From Campylobacter concisus (GTDB taxonomy: Bacteria > Campylobacterota > Campylobacteria > Campylobacterales > Campylobacteraceae), in assembly GCF_003049735.1 (NCBI RefSeq), contig NZ_PIRM01000001.1, positions 248,001-312,000 of the forward strand: DNA of 64,000 bases. Direction: 5' to 3'. Made by a program: the position numbers and the translations under genes. Shown here one piece after another: positions 27,708 through 36,431 of this stretch (within the stretch, counting starts at the first letter, position 1; the number at the start of each line of letters is the position of its first letter). A model generated the notes under the pieces. The model did not search any database and was not told where the DNA came from. It saw only the letters and a list, made by a program, of their open reading frames with translations.

Positions 27708-28834
27708 GAGAGATAGTATCAACTGGAAATGCCCTAGTAGCAAGGGCTGCGGTCGAGTGCGGCTGTAACTTCTTTGGCGGATATCCGATCACTCCAAGTA
27801 GCGAGATCGCACACGAGCTAAGCGTGCTTTTGCCAAAACATGGCGGCACATTTATACAAATGGAAGATGAGATAGCTGGAATTTCAGTTTCTCTTGGCGC
27901 AAGTGCGAGTGGTGCTAAGGCAATGACTGCTAGCTCAGGACCTGGAATTTCACTAAAGGCTGAGCAAATTGGCCTTGGCTTTATCGCTGAGATACCGCTT
28001 GTCATCGTAAACGTAATGCGCGGTGGCCCTTCAACTGGCTTGCCAACCCGCGTCGCACAAGGCGATATCTTGCAGGCCAAAAACCCAACTCACGGCGATG
28101 TAAATATGATAGTACTAGCGCCTAGCAGCCTAGAGGAGTGCTATACGCAGACAGTTCGAGCGTTTAACCTTGCAGCTAGGTTTATGACGCCAGTTATGCT
28201 GCTACTTGATGAGACGATAGGACACATGCAAGCAAGGGTGCGTTTGCCAGAGATTAGCGAGCTAGAAATTTATAAAAGAAAAGAATTTAGCGGCGAGCCA
28301 AAAGAGTATAAACCTTATGAGGCCGCACCAGATGAGCCAGCCACGCTAAATCCTTTCTTTAAAGGCTATCACTACCATATCACTGGGCTTCATCATGGTG
28401 CTACTGGCTTTCCAACAGAAGATGGAAAGATCGTTGAATACTCTATGAATAGGCTATTTAATAAGATAAATTTACACGTAGATGAGTGCGAGAAATATGA
28501 AGAGTTTATGCTTGATGACGCTGAAATTTGTATCATCGCCTTTGGTAGTGTGGCTCTCTCAGCCAAGCAAGCGATATTAAATTTACGTGAAAAAGGGCTA
28601 AAAGTAGGGCTGTTTAAGCCACTCACACTTTTTCCAGCTCCAGCTAAAAAGCTAAAAGAGATATCAAATAAATTTAATAAAATTTTAGTCTGCGAGCTAA
28701 ATTTAGGTCAGTATAGTGGCGAAATTTCAAAAATCATATTAAGAGATGACTTTGCAAAACTGCTAAAAGCAAACGGCAGACCGATAAGTCCAAGCGAGAT
28801 CGAGGCAAAGATAGGAGAAATTTATGGCTTTTAA
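27704..28834 (+). CDS. oorA: 2-oxoglutarate:acceptor oxidoreductase alpha subunit
   Basis: Pyrimidine/pyrophosphate-domain subunit of the TPP enzyme that decarboxylates 2-oxoglutarate to succinyl-CoA and reduces a low-potential acceptor. The 376-aa product has the family start GNALVARAAVECGCNFFGGYPITPSSEIAHEL, here split as GNALVARAAVECGCNF and GGYPITPSSEIA, then QMEDEIAGISVSLGASASGA, and a C-terminal transketolase-C-like domain (IIAFGSVALSAKQAI). Typical length for KorA/OorA. It overlaps oorB by 11 bp. Confidence 0.95.
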   Translation: MREIVSTGNALVARAAVECGCNFFGGYPITPSSEIAHELSVLLPKHGGTFIQMEDEIAGISVSLGASASGAKAMTASSGPGISLKAEQIGLGFIAEIPLVIVNVMRGGPSTGLPTRVAQGDILQAKNPTHGDVNMIVLAPSSLEECYTQTVRAFNLAARFMTPVMLLLDETIGHMQARVRLPEISELEIYKRKEFSGEPKEYKPYEAAPDEPATLNPFFKGYHYHITGLHHGATGFPTEDGKIVEYSMNRLFNKINLHVDECEKYEEFMLDDAEICIIAFGSVALSAKQAILNLREKGLKVGLFKPLTLFPAPAKKLKEISNKFNKILVCELNLGQYSGEISKIILRDDFAKLLKANGRPISPSEIEAKIGEIYGF

Positions 28835-29669
28835 TTATGATAAATATTTACGAACAGATAAAATGCCTACTCTTTGGTGCTGGGGTTGCGGCGACGGCGT
28901 CATACTAAAGGCGCTCATCCGAGCTATCGATACCATGGGCTGGGACATGAATGACGTTTGCGTAGTCTCAGGCATAGGCTGTTCTGGCCGCTTTAGTGGA
29001 TACCTCGACTGCAATACCATTCACACAACTCACGGCAGAGCCGTAGCCTACGCCACTGGCGTAAAGATGGCAAATCCAGATAAACACGTCATCGTGGTAA
29101 CTGGCGATGGCGACGGGCTAGCGATCGGAGGCAATCACACGATACACGGATGCCGCCGAAATATCGGGCTAAATCACATCTTAATCAACAACTTCATCTA
29201 CGCGCTAACCAACTCGCAAACCAGCCCAACCACGCCAAAGGGCATGTGGACGGTCACAGCACAATACGGCAATATCGATCCTAGCTTTGACGCCTGTAAG
29301 CTCGCAACCGCCGCAGGTGCTAGCTTTGTCGCGCGTGGTAGCGTCATCGAGCCAGAGAAGCTCACAAAGCTCTTTGTAGAGGGCTTTAGCCACGATGGAT
29401 ACAGCTTTTTTGATGTATTTTCAAACTGCCATATAAATTTAGGTCGCAAGAACAAAATGGGTGAGGCGGTGAAAAATTTAGAGTGGATAAAGGGCCGCAC
29501 GACGAGCAAGGTCAAATTTGATATGTTAAGCGATGAAGAAAAAAAGGGCATTTTCCCACTTGGCGTGCTTCATAAAGATGAAGAAAAGATCGAATACACC
29601 AAAGCTTACGACAAGGTAAGAAAGGCTGCTATGAGCGGAGAGAAGATAAATTTTGAGGAGCTAGCATGA
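28824..29669 (+). CDS. oorB: 2-oxoglutarate:acceptor oxidoreductase beta subunit
   Basis: TPP-binding subunit, 281 aa. The TPP/Mg motif is GDGDGLAIGGNHTIHG ending about 30 residues on in NNFIYALTNSQTSPTTP; the CWGCGDG near the N-terminus and SGIGCSGRFSGYL are hallmarks of the KorB/OorB family. The start lies inside the end of oorA with GGAG as ribosome-binding site; the stop overlaps oorC by 4 bp. Confidence 0.95.
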   Translation: MAFNYDKYLRTDKMPTLWCWGCGDGVILKALIRAIDTMGWDMNDVCVVSGIGCSGRFSGYLDCNTIHTTHGRAVAYATGVKMANPDKHVIVVTGDGDGLAIGGNHTIHGCRRNIGLNHILINNFIYALTNSQTSPTTPKGMWTVTAQYGNIDPSFDACKLATAAGASFVARGSVIEPEKLTKLFVEGFSHDGYSFFDVFSNCHINLGRKNKMGEAVKNLEWIKGRTTSKVKFDMLSDEEKKGIFPLGVLHKDEEKIEYTKAYDKVRKAAMSGEKINFEELA

Positions 29670-30217
29670 AGTCACAATTAAGATTTGTCGGCGTTGGCGG
29701 GCAGGGCGTCATATTAGCAGGCGAGATCCTCTCAGCTGCTAAGATAAAAGCAGGCGGATACGGCGTCAAGGCATCTACCTACACATCTCAGGTACGTGGC
29801 GGTCCAACGAAGGTCGATATTATCCTTGATGGGAAGGAAATTTTATATCCTTATGCAAACGAGGGCGAGATAGACTTTATGCTTGCCACTGCGCAGATAA
29901 GCTACGATGCCTTTAAAAGTGGTGTGAAAGAGGGCGGTGCGATCGTAGTTGAGCCAAATTTGGTAAAAGTAAGCGACGAGGATAAAAGTCACTGGAAAAT
30001 TTATGAAATTCCTATTATTTCTATCGCAAAAGACGAGGTTGGTAACGTCATCACTCAAAGCGTCGTCGCTCTTGGCGTGGCGGTGGCTATGAGTAAATGT
30101 ATGGATGAAAATTTAGTGCGTGAAGAGATGCTAGCAAGCGTGCCTGAAAAGGTTAAAGAGGCAAATGCCAAAGCTTACGAGCTAGGTCTAAAATACGCAA
30201 AAGAGCTTTTAAAATAA
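29666..30217 (+). CDS. oorC: 2-oxoglutarate:acceptor oxidoreductase gamma subunit
   Basis: Gamma subunit, 183 aa, with the family N-terminus RFVGVGGQGVILAGEILSAA and the STYTSQVRGGPTKVDIILD segment. Last gene of the oorDABC unit; a strong hairpin overlaps its stop codon. Confidence 0.94.
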   Translation: MKSQLRFVGVGGQGVILAGEILSAAKIKAGGYGVKASTYTSQVRGGPTKVDIILDGKEILYPYANEGEIDFMLATAQISYDAFKSGVKEGGAIVVEPNLVKVSDEDKSHWKIYEIPIISIAKDEVGNVITQSVVALGVAVAMSKCMDENLVREEMLASVPEKVKEANAKAYELGLKYAKELLK

Positions 30218-30244
30218 ATTTTGGCTAATTTTTAGCCAAAATTT
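30216..30244 (+). terminator. terminator at the end of oorC
   Basis: A perfect 13-bp inverted repeat AAATTTTGGCTAA / TTAGCCAAAATTT with a 3-nt loop, beginning within the oorC stop codon. The symmetric A/T flanks give the T run inside the 3' arm. Confidence 0.75.
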
Positions 30245-30498
30245 CTACTATAAACAGAAAAATCAATTATTACTTTTCTTAAAATTTTAAGCATAACTTG
30301 TCGATATAAAAGATTATATTTATAGTATTTATTTATCTTATCAAAGCTATGAAATTTTTAAAAAATAGTCCTTATAATGCCTTATTTTAGCTTTCTTAAA
30401 TAAAATATATTTTTAAATATTTAATAAATTAATAAATTATATTTAAGATTTGTTTTAGTAACATTTCAGATGTAAAATTTTTGTAAAAGGGGTGAAAA
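30245..30498. other. leader/control region of the TonB receptor gene
   Basis: 254 bp of AT-rich non-coding DNA. It has an exact TATAAT at 30373-30378 as candidate -10 and an ACAT-N5-ATGT inverted repeat at 30461-30473, next to the AAGGGG ribosome-binding site (30487-30492). A Fur or NikR operator is expected for such a gene, but no convincing match could be picked from the A/T background. Confidence 0.35.
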
Positions 30499-32700
30499 TT
30501 GAGTTACAAAATCTCAGTTGCAACATGTGCTGCACTCTTGATGTGCAGTGGTTTTTTAAGTCAAGTTTTTGCTGTGCAAACGACAAAGCTTGAGGGCGTT
30601 GAAGTAAATTCAGTCGGTGACAACATCAGCGAGAGCGGCATCGATGAAGGAATTTTAAACAAAAGAGTGGCAAGCGGTCCTTTGGCTGACAAAAAAGTTA
30701 TAGATATGCCTTATCAAGTAAATACGATCTCAAAAGAGGTTCTTGATAACCAAGGTGTTCAAGGTTTTGAAGAAGCAGTTAGATACTTCCCTTCAGCACA
30801 AATTCAATATCGTGGTGGAGCTGAGATCGGTCGTCCACAAACTCGTGGTTTTCAAGGTAGTGTAATCGGTAATGTCTTTTGGGATGGCTTTTATGCTGCA
30901 TCAACTACAGCTATACCTATGGCTATGTTTGAGAGCCTTCAAGTGCAAAATGGACTTGCTGGCTCACTTTATGGTGCTGGTGCGCCTACAGGGTATTTTA
31001 GTTACTCTCGTAAGCGCCCAGTTTCACTTCAAAACATCATCTGGACTGATTACAGCTCAAGATCAAATTTAGGCGTAGGTCTTGATACTTCAAATAAATT
31101 TGAAAAAGTTGGATATAGAGGCGTCTTTTACTACTCAGGTGGTGAAAAGAATGCCAAAGATAGTAAATTCTCTCGTCGCTTAGCCTCACTTGGACTTGAT
31201 TTTTACCTTACAGAGAATTTAACACTTGAGACAAACTTTAGCCATTACGAGCATGAAAATTCTGGAATGCCAGGTGGATTTAGTATGCCAGTATCAAACG
31301 GAGTGGCAAAATTTGATGTGCCAAGCCCTGTAAAAGATACTAAAAGGGGACTTGGTCAGACTTTTGGGGGTAATTATCTAAAAACTCAAACAGCTAGTGT
31401 AAAGTTAAAATACGCTCCAACAGATAACTGGTATTTTGAAGGTGGCTATCAGTGGCAAAATGCTTTAAGAAATATGTATGGTCCTAGTAATACTTTTTTA
31501 AATAGTGACGGCAAATTTAATGTAAAAGAAGATTATACTCGTAGCGGTGCTTCTGGTAAATTTCAAGTCCATAGTTGGTTCGCCAAAGCTAACACCAGTT
31601 TTGAAACAGGAAGCATAGTACATAACGTAGGTTTAGCAACTAATGGATATAGATTTAAAATCTATTCTGGAAAAACTACTGGTGACAAAAAAGATTACGG
31701 TAATTCTTATTTAAGCAACCCAGTAGTGTTTAATGATACTCATGTAAATAGAGGTGATGGTTTATATAAATCAAGATACTCTGATACTAAAAACGTAGTA
31801 TTGGTAGATGATATAGCTTTAAACGATAAATTTAGCACTATCTTATCTTTCTCAAATTCATGGTTTCAAAGCAATGTCATAAATAAAAATACTGGCAAAA
31901 AGACAAAAACTTATGATAAAAACGGACAAAGTTATGCGGTCAGTTTTGTTTATAAGCCTATTGAAAATTTAAATCTTTATACAACTTACGCAGACAGTAT
32001 CTCAGATGAACAATCGTCATACACATTTCCAAACTCACATCCAAGACGAGGAGAAATGATCGTAATAGAACCTATCAGAAGCAAACAATATGAGATCGGT
32101 GCGAAAACTAGACTAGGTGAGCTTGATCTATCAGCTGCGATCTTTGAGATCAAACGTCCAGTAGCATATCTAGTTGGTAGTGGAGCAAGTGCTGATTTTA
32201 AAGTTCAAGGCACACAAAGAAACCGCGGCTTTGAGCTAACTACTGGTGGAAAACTTGTTGATACATTAAGTATGTATGGTGGCTTTACACTTCTTGATGC
32301 TAAGATAAAAAATGCTAAAGACGGCGTGTCTGAGGGTAAAACAGTTATCGGTGAGCCAAAAATTCAAGCAAATGTCTTGTTTGACTATGCTGTGCCAAAC
32401 ACAAACAAACTTGCATTTACAACAAATTTTCACTACACAGGCAAGCGCTACATCGACAATGCCAACGCTCATAGCGTAAATGGCTACTTTACAACCGATC
32501 TTGGTGCTAGATACACTACAAAAGCTTGGCTAGGCAAAGAGACAACTATAAGATTTAACATAAATAACCTCTTTGATAAAAAATACTGGGCAGGAATGTT
32601 CCCGTCTGACGTAGATGGTGGAGGCAATGGAAGACCTACAACTTCGCTTTTCTTAGGACAAAGCAGAACCTTCATGCTTTCAGCTCAAGTTCAATTCTAA
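30499..32700 (+). CDS. TonB-dependent outer-membrane receptor (siderophore/metal-chelate type)
   Basis: Outer-membrane gated beta-barrel, 733 aa, that takes up a metal chelate using TonB energy. It uses a TTG start, preceded by AAGGGG. A signal peptide (residues 1-25, ending VFA), a short TonB-interaction region (KLEGVEVNS), the plug domain (VIDMPYQVNTISKEVLDNQG to about residue 165, with RGFQGSVIG) and a barrel of many strands follow. The last strand ends SRTFMLSAQVQF with the C-terminal Phe typical of barrel proteins, and YEIGAKTRLGELDLSAAIFE and INNLFDKKYW are receptor hallmarks. Nearby methyltransferase and FecCD-type ABC genes suggest a common substrate, not identifiable from sequence. 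Confidence 0.9.
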   Translation: MSYKISVATCAALLMCSGFLSQVFAVQTTKLEGVEVNSVGDNISESGIDEGILNKRVASGPLADKKVIDMPYQVNTISKEVLDNQGVQGFEEAVRYFPSAQIQYRGGAEIGRPQTRGFQGSVIGNVFWDGFYAASTTAIPMAMFESLQVQNGLAGSLYGAGAPTGYFSYSRKRPVSLQNIIWTDYSSRSNLGVGLDTSNKFEKVGYRGVFYYSGGEKNAKDSKFSRRLASLGLDFYLTENLTLETNFSHYEHENSGMPGGFSMPVSNGVAKFDVPSPVKDTKRGLGQTFGGNYLKTQTASVKLKYAPTDNWYFEGGYQWQNALRNMYGPSNTFLNSDGKFNVKEDYTRSGASGKFQVHSWFAKANTSFETGSIVHNVGLATNGYRFKIYSGKTTGDKKDYGNSYLSNPVVFNDTHVNRGDGLYKSRYSDTKNVVLVDDIALNDKFSTILSFSNSWFQSNVINKNTGKKTKTYDKNGQSYAVSFVYKPIENLNLYTTYADSISDEQSSYTFPNSHPRRGEMIVIEPIRSKQYEIGAKTRLGELDLSAAIFEIKRPVAYLVGSGASADFKVQGTQRNRGFELTTGGKLVDTLSMYGGFTLLDAKIKNAKDGVSEGKTVIGEPKIQANVLFDYAVPNTNKLAFTTNFHYTGKRYIDNANAHSVNGYFTTDLGARYTTKAWLGKETTIRFNINNLFDKKYWAGMFPSDVDGGGNGRPTTSLFLGQSRTFMLSAQVQF

Positions 32701-32708
32701 AACCAAAA

Positions 32709-32735
32709 CTAAAGCCAAATTTATTTTGGCTTTAG
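32709..32735 (+). terminator. hairpin downstream of the receptor gene
   Basis: CTAAAGCCAAA (32709-32719) and TTTGGCTTTAG (32725-32735) form an 11-bp perfect stem with a 5-nt loop. It has no long T tract, so it may be a partial terminator or 3'-end stabiliser rather than a full stop before the methyltransferase gene. Confidence 0.55.
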
Positions 32736-32742
32736 GCTCTTT

Positions 32743-32770
32743 AAATTTGCCCTTTTTGTAGGGCAGATTT
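32743..32770 (+). other. second hairpin before the methyltransferase gene
   Basis: AAATTTGCCCT (32743-32753) and AGGGCAGATTT (32760-32770) pair with one mismatch around a TTTTGT loop, 20 nt upstream of the methyltransferase ATG and just before its GGGAGAG ribosome-binding site (32781-32787). Confidence 0.4.
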
Positions 32771-32790
32771 AAATAACCAAAGGGAGAGAG

Positions 32791-33630
32791 ATGCAAGGGC
32801 TGGTTGATTATCAAGCGATTTTGGAGAGAGTGTTTTTGCCTACTTTACAAAAAGTAAAAGGCAAAGATGGCGGCGTAAATTGGGATGATTTCGCAGATAT
32901 GTATAACGAGATGACTGGCATGGAGACAGCCTCTACACTAAATTTACTCTCAAATCTGCCTATCACAAAAGATGACAGCGTGCTTGATGTGGGGTGTGGT
33001 CCAGCAAGGCTTAGCGTGCCACTTGCAAAGCTAGCAAAGAGCGTTAGCGCGCTAGATCCGTTTGCAAAAATGCTTGAATATGCCAAAAAAAATGCAAAAG
33101 AGGCTGGGGTAAAAAATATAAATTTCATCCAAAAAGACTGGAGTGATGAGCAGAGTTTAAAGGATTTACCAAAACATGACATCGTGCTAGCATCACGCTC
33201 AGTTGGGCTTTTTGATATAAAAAAGCTTTGCAGATTTGCTAAAAAATATGTCGTGATGACCTCATTTTTGCCAGATCATCCAAGCCTAAAAGATATCTGG
33301 CAAGACTTCTTAAAAGGGATAAAAGATGAAAACGAGGCAGGACTAAGTGACAGGAGATTTGGATATAACTTTATCTTTAATATCGCCTACGACATGGGAG
33401 CAAATCCAAATTTAAAGATAATAGACACCACTTACGAGAGGGATTTTGCTAGCCTTGAAGAGGCGTTTGACCACTTTAAATTTGTCGGCAAGATCGCGCC
33501 CGAAAAAGAAGAAATTTACAAACGAAACGTAGAAAAGTATCTTACTAAAACAAATGACGGCTTTAAATTTAAAAGAGAAACCAAGAGCTATCTTATCTGG
33601 TGGGACGTGCGGGAGATAAAATTTGAGTAG
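32791..33630 (+). CDS. class I SAM-dependent methyltransferase
   Basis: 279-aa cytoplasmic methyltransferase of the Rossmann class. The SAM-binding motif I is VLDVGCGPARLSVPLA (about residue 67), followed by motif II-like ALDPFAKMLEYAKKNA, motif III-like INFIQKDW and HDIVLASRSVGLFD. The substrate-binding C-terminal half is not recognisable and the substrate is unknown. It overlaps the permease gene by 8 bp, so it is co-translated with an ABC importer, an unusual neighbour for a housekeeping enzyme. A role in modifying or releasing the imported chelate is a guess from context. Confidence 0.85.
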   Translation: MQGLVDYQAILERVFLPTLQKVKGKDGGVNWDDFADMYNEMTGMETASTLNLLSNLPITKDDSVLDVGCGPARLSVPLAKLAKSVSALDPFAKMLEYAKKNAKEAGVKNINFIQKDWSDEQSLKDLPKHDIVLASRSVGLFDIKKLCRFAKKYVVMTSFLPDHPSLKDIWQDFLKGIKDENEAGLSDRRFGYNFIFNIAYDMGANPNLKIIDTTYERDFASLEEAFDHFKFVGKIAPEKEEIYKRNVEKYLTKTNDGFKFKRETKSYLIWWDVREIKFE

Positions 33631-34633
33631 CCAAAAGATCATTTTTGCATTATTTGCGCTACTTTTGTTGGTGCTCTTTTTTTCTCTAGGCATCGGACGC
33701 TACGAGATAAGTTACGCTCAAATTTTTGAGTTTATAAGATCAGCTATTTTAAACGAGCAATCAAGCGACGAGCAAGGATATACGGTCTTTACGCTCATTC
33801 GTTTGCCAAGGGTGCTTTTTGCCATCTTAGTTGGTGCAGCGCTTGCTAGCTCTGGAGCTGTCTATCAAGGTCTTTTTAAAAATCCTTTAGTCTCGCCTGA
33901 CATCCTTGGCGTCTCAAGTGGCGCAGCTGTGGGAGCAAGCGTGGCTATCATCTTAAATTTCAACTACATAGGCGTGCAGCTTAGCGCCTTTGGCTGCGGT
34001 CTTTTTGCTGTTTTTGCTGTCGTTTTTATAAGCAGCGTCATCGCAAAGGGCAGGCTAAATTTACTCGTGATGGTGCTAACTGGCATCGTCATCTCATCTC
34101 TTTTTGGAGCGCTTAGCTCGCTCATAAAATTTCTAGCTGACAGCGATGATAAATTGCCAGAAGTTACTTTTTGGCTGATGGGAAGCCTTGCAAGAAGCGG
34201 CGGATATAAAAATTTGGCTCTGCTTTTTTGCGTAGTTATGATCTGTCTTGTGCCACTTTTTATGCTTCGCTACAAGCTAAATACGCTTAGTTTTGGCGAA
34301 GAAGAGGCTAGGGCGATGGGGCTAAATGTGAAATTTTACAACATCATAATCATCATCGCCTCGACACTTCTAACCGCTACTTGCGTATCATTTTGCGGTA
34401 TCGTGGGCTGGGTGGGGCTTGTCATCCCTCACATCATGCGCTTTGTCGTGGGAGCAAATTTCATCACGCTCTTTCCAGCTTCGCTGCTTGGCGGAGGGCT
34501 ATTTTTGCTTATAGTCGATACCACTTCACGCAGTCTAATGGCAAGTGAGATCCCACTTGGCGTCATCACTTCGCTAGTTGGCGCGCCTCTTTTTGTCTAT
34601 CTGCTCTATAAGAGCAAAAAGGGTTTTGCGTGA
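33623..34633 (+). CDS. FecCD-family ABC transporter permease
   Basis: Inner-membrane permease (336 aa, about 9-10 transmembrane helices) of the siderophore/heme/cobalamin importer class. It contains RLPRVLFAILVGAALASSGA, GLFKNPLVSPDILGVSSGAA and the cytoplasmic EAA-like loop EEEARAMGLNVKFY, then VGLVIPHIMRFVVGANF. It starts at TTG with GGGAG upstream, inside the end of the methyltransferase gene. It forms the channel with the following ATPase. Confidence 0.93.
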   Translation: MSSQKIIFALFALLLLVLFFSLGIGRYEISYAQIFEFIRSAILNEQSSDEQGYTVFTLIRLPRVLFAILVGAALASSGAVYQGLFKNPLVSPDILGVSSGAAVGASVAIILNFNYIGVQLSAFGCGLFAVFAVVFISSVIAKGRLNLLVMVLTGIVISSLFGALSSLIKFLADSDDKLPEVTFWLMGSLARSGGYKNLALLFCVVMICLVPLFMLRYKLNTLSFGEEEARAMGLNVKFYNIIIIIASTLLTATCVSFCGIVGWVGLVIPHIMRFVVGANFITLFPASLLGGGLFLLIVDTTSRSLMASEIPLGVITSLVGAPLFVYLLYKSKKGFA

Positions 34634-35406
34634 AATTTGAGATAAAAAATTTAAGCTGCGGCTACGATAAAAAGGTCGTTATAGAAAATTTCAATGCAAA
34701 TTTACAAGATGGCGACATCTTTTGCCTGCTTGGTAGCAACGGCGTTGGCAAAACGACGACGTTTAAGACGATACTTGGCTTTTTAAAGCCACTTGGGGGA
34801 GAAATTTTAATAGACGGCAAAGACGCGCTAAAGATGAGCGAGAAAGAGCGAGCAAGCTTTATAAGCTACGTCCCGCAAGCTCACACTCCGCCATTTGCTT
34901 TTAGCGTTTTTGATGTGGTGATGATGAGTGCAAATGCAAGACTTGGTATATTTGAGCGGCCTAGCAAAAAGGATGAAAAGATAGCGCTAGATGCGCTAAA
35001 GACGCTAAATTTAGAGAGCTTTAAAGATAAAATTTACACCGATCTAAGTGGTGGCGAGCGGCAAATGGTGCTGATAGCTAGAGCATTAGCACAACGCTCA
35101 AAGGTGATGCTACTTGACGAGCCAACGGCAAATTTAGACTTTGGCAATCAAATGCGAGTTTTAAAAGAGATAAAAAAGCTTGCAAAGCAAGGCTATATCA
35201 TCATCCTCACCTCTCATCAACCAGAGCAGGTCTTTTATCTAAATGCAAAGGTCGCGATGCTTGGACGAGATAAAAACTACATCTACGGCGAGGCTAGCAA
35301 GGCTATGAGTAGCGAAAATTTAAAGAAAATTTACGGCGTAGATATACGAGTGGTGAAAAATATCATCGATGAGCGCGAGCATTACTCTTGCGTGATGGTG
35401 GATTGA
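34630..35406 (+). CDS. ABC transporter ATP-binding protein (FepC/FecE type)
   Basis: 258-aa ATPase energising the FecCD permease. Walker A is LLGSNGVGKTTTF (about residue 35), Q-loop SYVPQAHTPPFAF, signature LSGGERQMVLIARALAQ, Walker B KVMLLDEPTANLD and H-loop TSHQPEQV. The GTG start overlaps the permease stop by 4 bp (GTGA). Class assignment follows from the signature region and the partner genes. Confidence 0.94.
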   Translation: MKFEIKNLSCGYDKKVVIENFNANLQDGDIFCLLGSNGVGKTTTFKTILGFLKPLGGEILIDGKDALKMSEKERASFISYVPQAHTPPFAFSVFDVVMMSANARLGIFERPSKKDEKIALDALKTLNLESFKDKIYTDLSGGERQMVLIARALAQRSKVMLLDEPTANLDFGNQMRVLKEIKKLAKQGYIIILTSHQPEQVFYLNAKVAMLGRDKNYIYGEASKAMSSENLKKIYGVDIRVVKNIIDEREHYSCVMVD

Positions 35407-35417
35407 AAGGAGAAGAT

Positions 35418-36431
35418 ATGTTTAAGAAAATTTTACTTTTAGTTTTTCTGCTTGTTAGTTTGCAAGCAAGAGTGGTGTTTGATAGCGACAATAAAAAGGT
35501 AGAAGTGCCTGACGTGATCGAGCGTGCGACGCCTTTAATAGGGGCATTTGTGCAGGTTTCTGCGATGCTTGGCAACGAGGATCATATAATTAGTGGTGCG
35601 CCAAAACTACCTCCACTTATGTCAAAAATTTTCCCAAAAATAAAGAGCAACGATAACAAAAGTGGCATGCTAAGCAGCAGCGTCGAGACTATCATCGCGT
35701 CAAAAACGCAAGTTGTTTTTGGGCCAATTGGTATGATGTTTGATGAAAACAGCAAAGCTCAGTTAGAGAGCGCTGGCATCGCAGTTGTGAAGATAGATAA
35801 ATTTCAAAGCATCAAAGAGATACAAGATAGCTTTAGCAAGATCGCTGAAATTTGGGGCAAAAAGAGTGTAAAAAGGGCGCGTGAGTTTAATGACTATTTT
35901 AACGACAACATAAAATTTGTAAGCCAAAAAACGGCAAATTTAACGCCAAAAAAGAGAGTTTTGGTGCTTAACTATAGCTCTGGAAACTTTAATACCATTA
36001 GCTCAAAGGATATCGGCGCAGAGTATATTAGCATGGCTGGTGGTATAAATTTAAGCTCAGAGCTAAGTGATGGGGATTTTAAAATTTCAAAATCAATAAA
36101 CGAAGAGCAAGTCATCATCTTTAACCCAGACATAATCATCACAAATTCACAAAAAAGCGCTGATGCTATCGCTAAAAACGCATCATTTACCAAGCTAAAA
36201 GCTGTGCAAAATGGAAAAATTTTTGTAGTGCCAAGTGGCGTTTATCTTTGGAGCGTAAGAAGTGCTGAAGGTGCGCTTTATCCGCTTTGGCTGGCTAAGA
36301 CATTTTATCCAGAGCAATTTAGCGATCTAAATTTAGAGCAAAAAACAAAAGAGTTTTACGAGAGATTTTATAACTACAAGCTAAGTGATAGCGAGCTAAA
36401 AGAAATTTTGCACCCAAAGGGTGAATTTTGA
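35418..36431 (+). CDS. periplasmic substrate-binding protein of the ABC importer
   Basis: 337-aa class III (BtuF/FecB-type) binding protein. I use the ATG at 35418 (AAAGGAG at 35406-35412), not the in-frame ATG at 35388, because the protein then begins with a clean Sec signal peptide (MFKKILLLVFLLVSLQA). There is no lipobox Cys. The two lobes are joined by the expected long helix (about FQSIKEIQDSFSKIAEIWGK...). The aromatic and charged patch VPSGVYLWSVRSAEGALYPLW near the C-terminus, here VPSGVYLWSVRSAEG, may form the ligand site. Substrate not assignable: heme, Fe-siderophore, cobalamin or Ni-chelate are all possible. Confidence 0.88.
   Translation: MFKKILLLVFLLVSLQARVVFDSDNKKVEVPDVIERATPLIGAFVQVSAMLGNEDHIISGAPKLPPLMSKIFPKIKSNDNKSGMLSSSVETIIASKTQVVFGPIGMMFDENSKAQLESAGIAVVKIDKFQSIKEIQDSFSKIAEIWGKKSVKRAREFNDYFNDNIKFVSQKTANLTPKKRVLVLNYSSGNFNTISSKDIGAEYISMAGGINLSSELSDGDFKISKSINEEQVIIFNPDIIITNSQKSADAIAKNASFTKLKAVQNGKIFVVPSGVYLWSVRSAEGALYPLWLAKTFYPEQFSDLNLEQKTKEFYERFYNYKLSDSELKEILHPKGEF

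Noticed and set aside
30245..30498. Clear Fur or NikR box upstream of the TonB receptor
   Set aside because: Only weak partial matches in low-complexity A/T DNA; none better than expected by chance.
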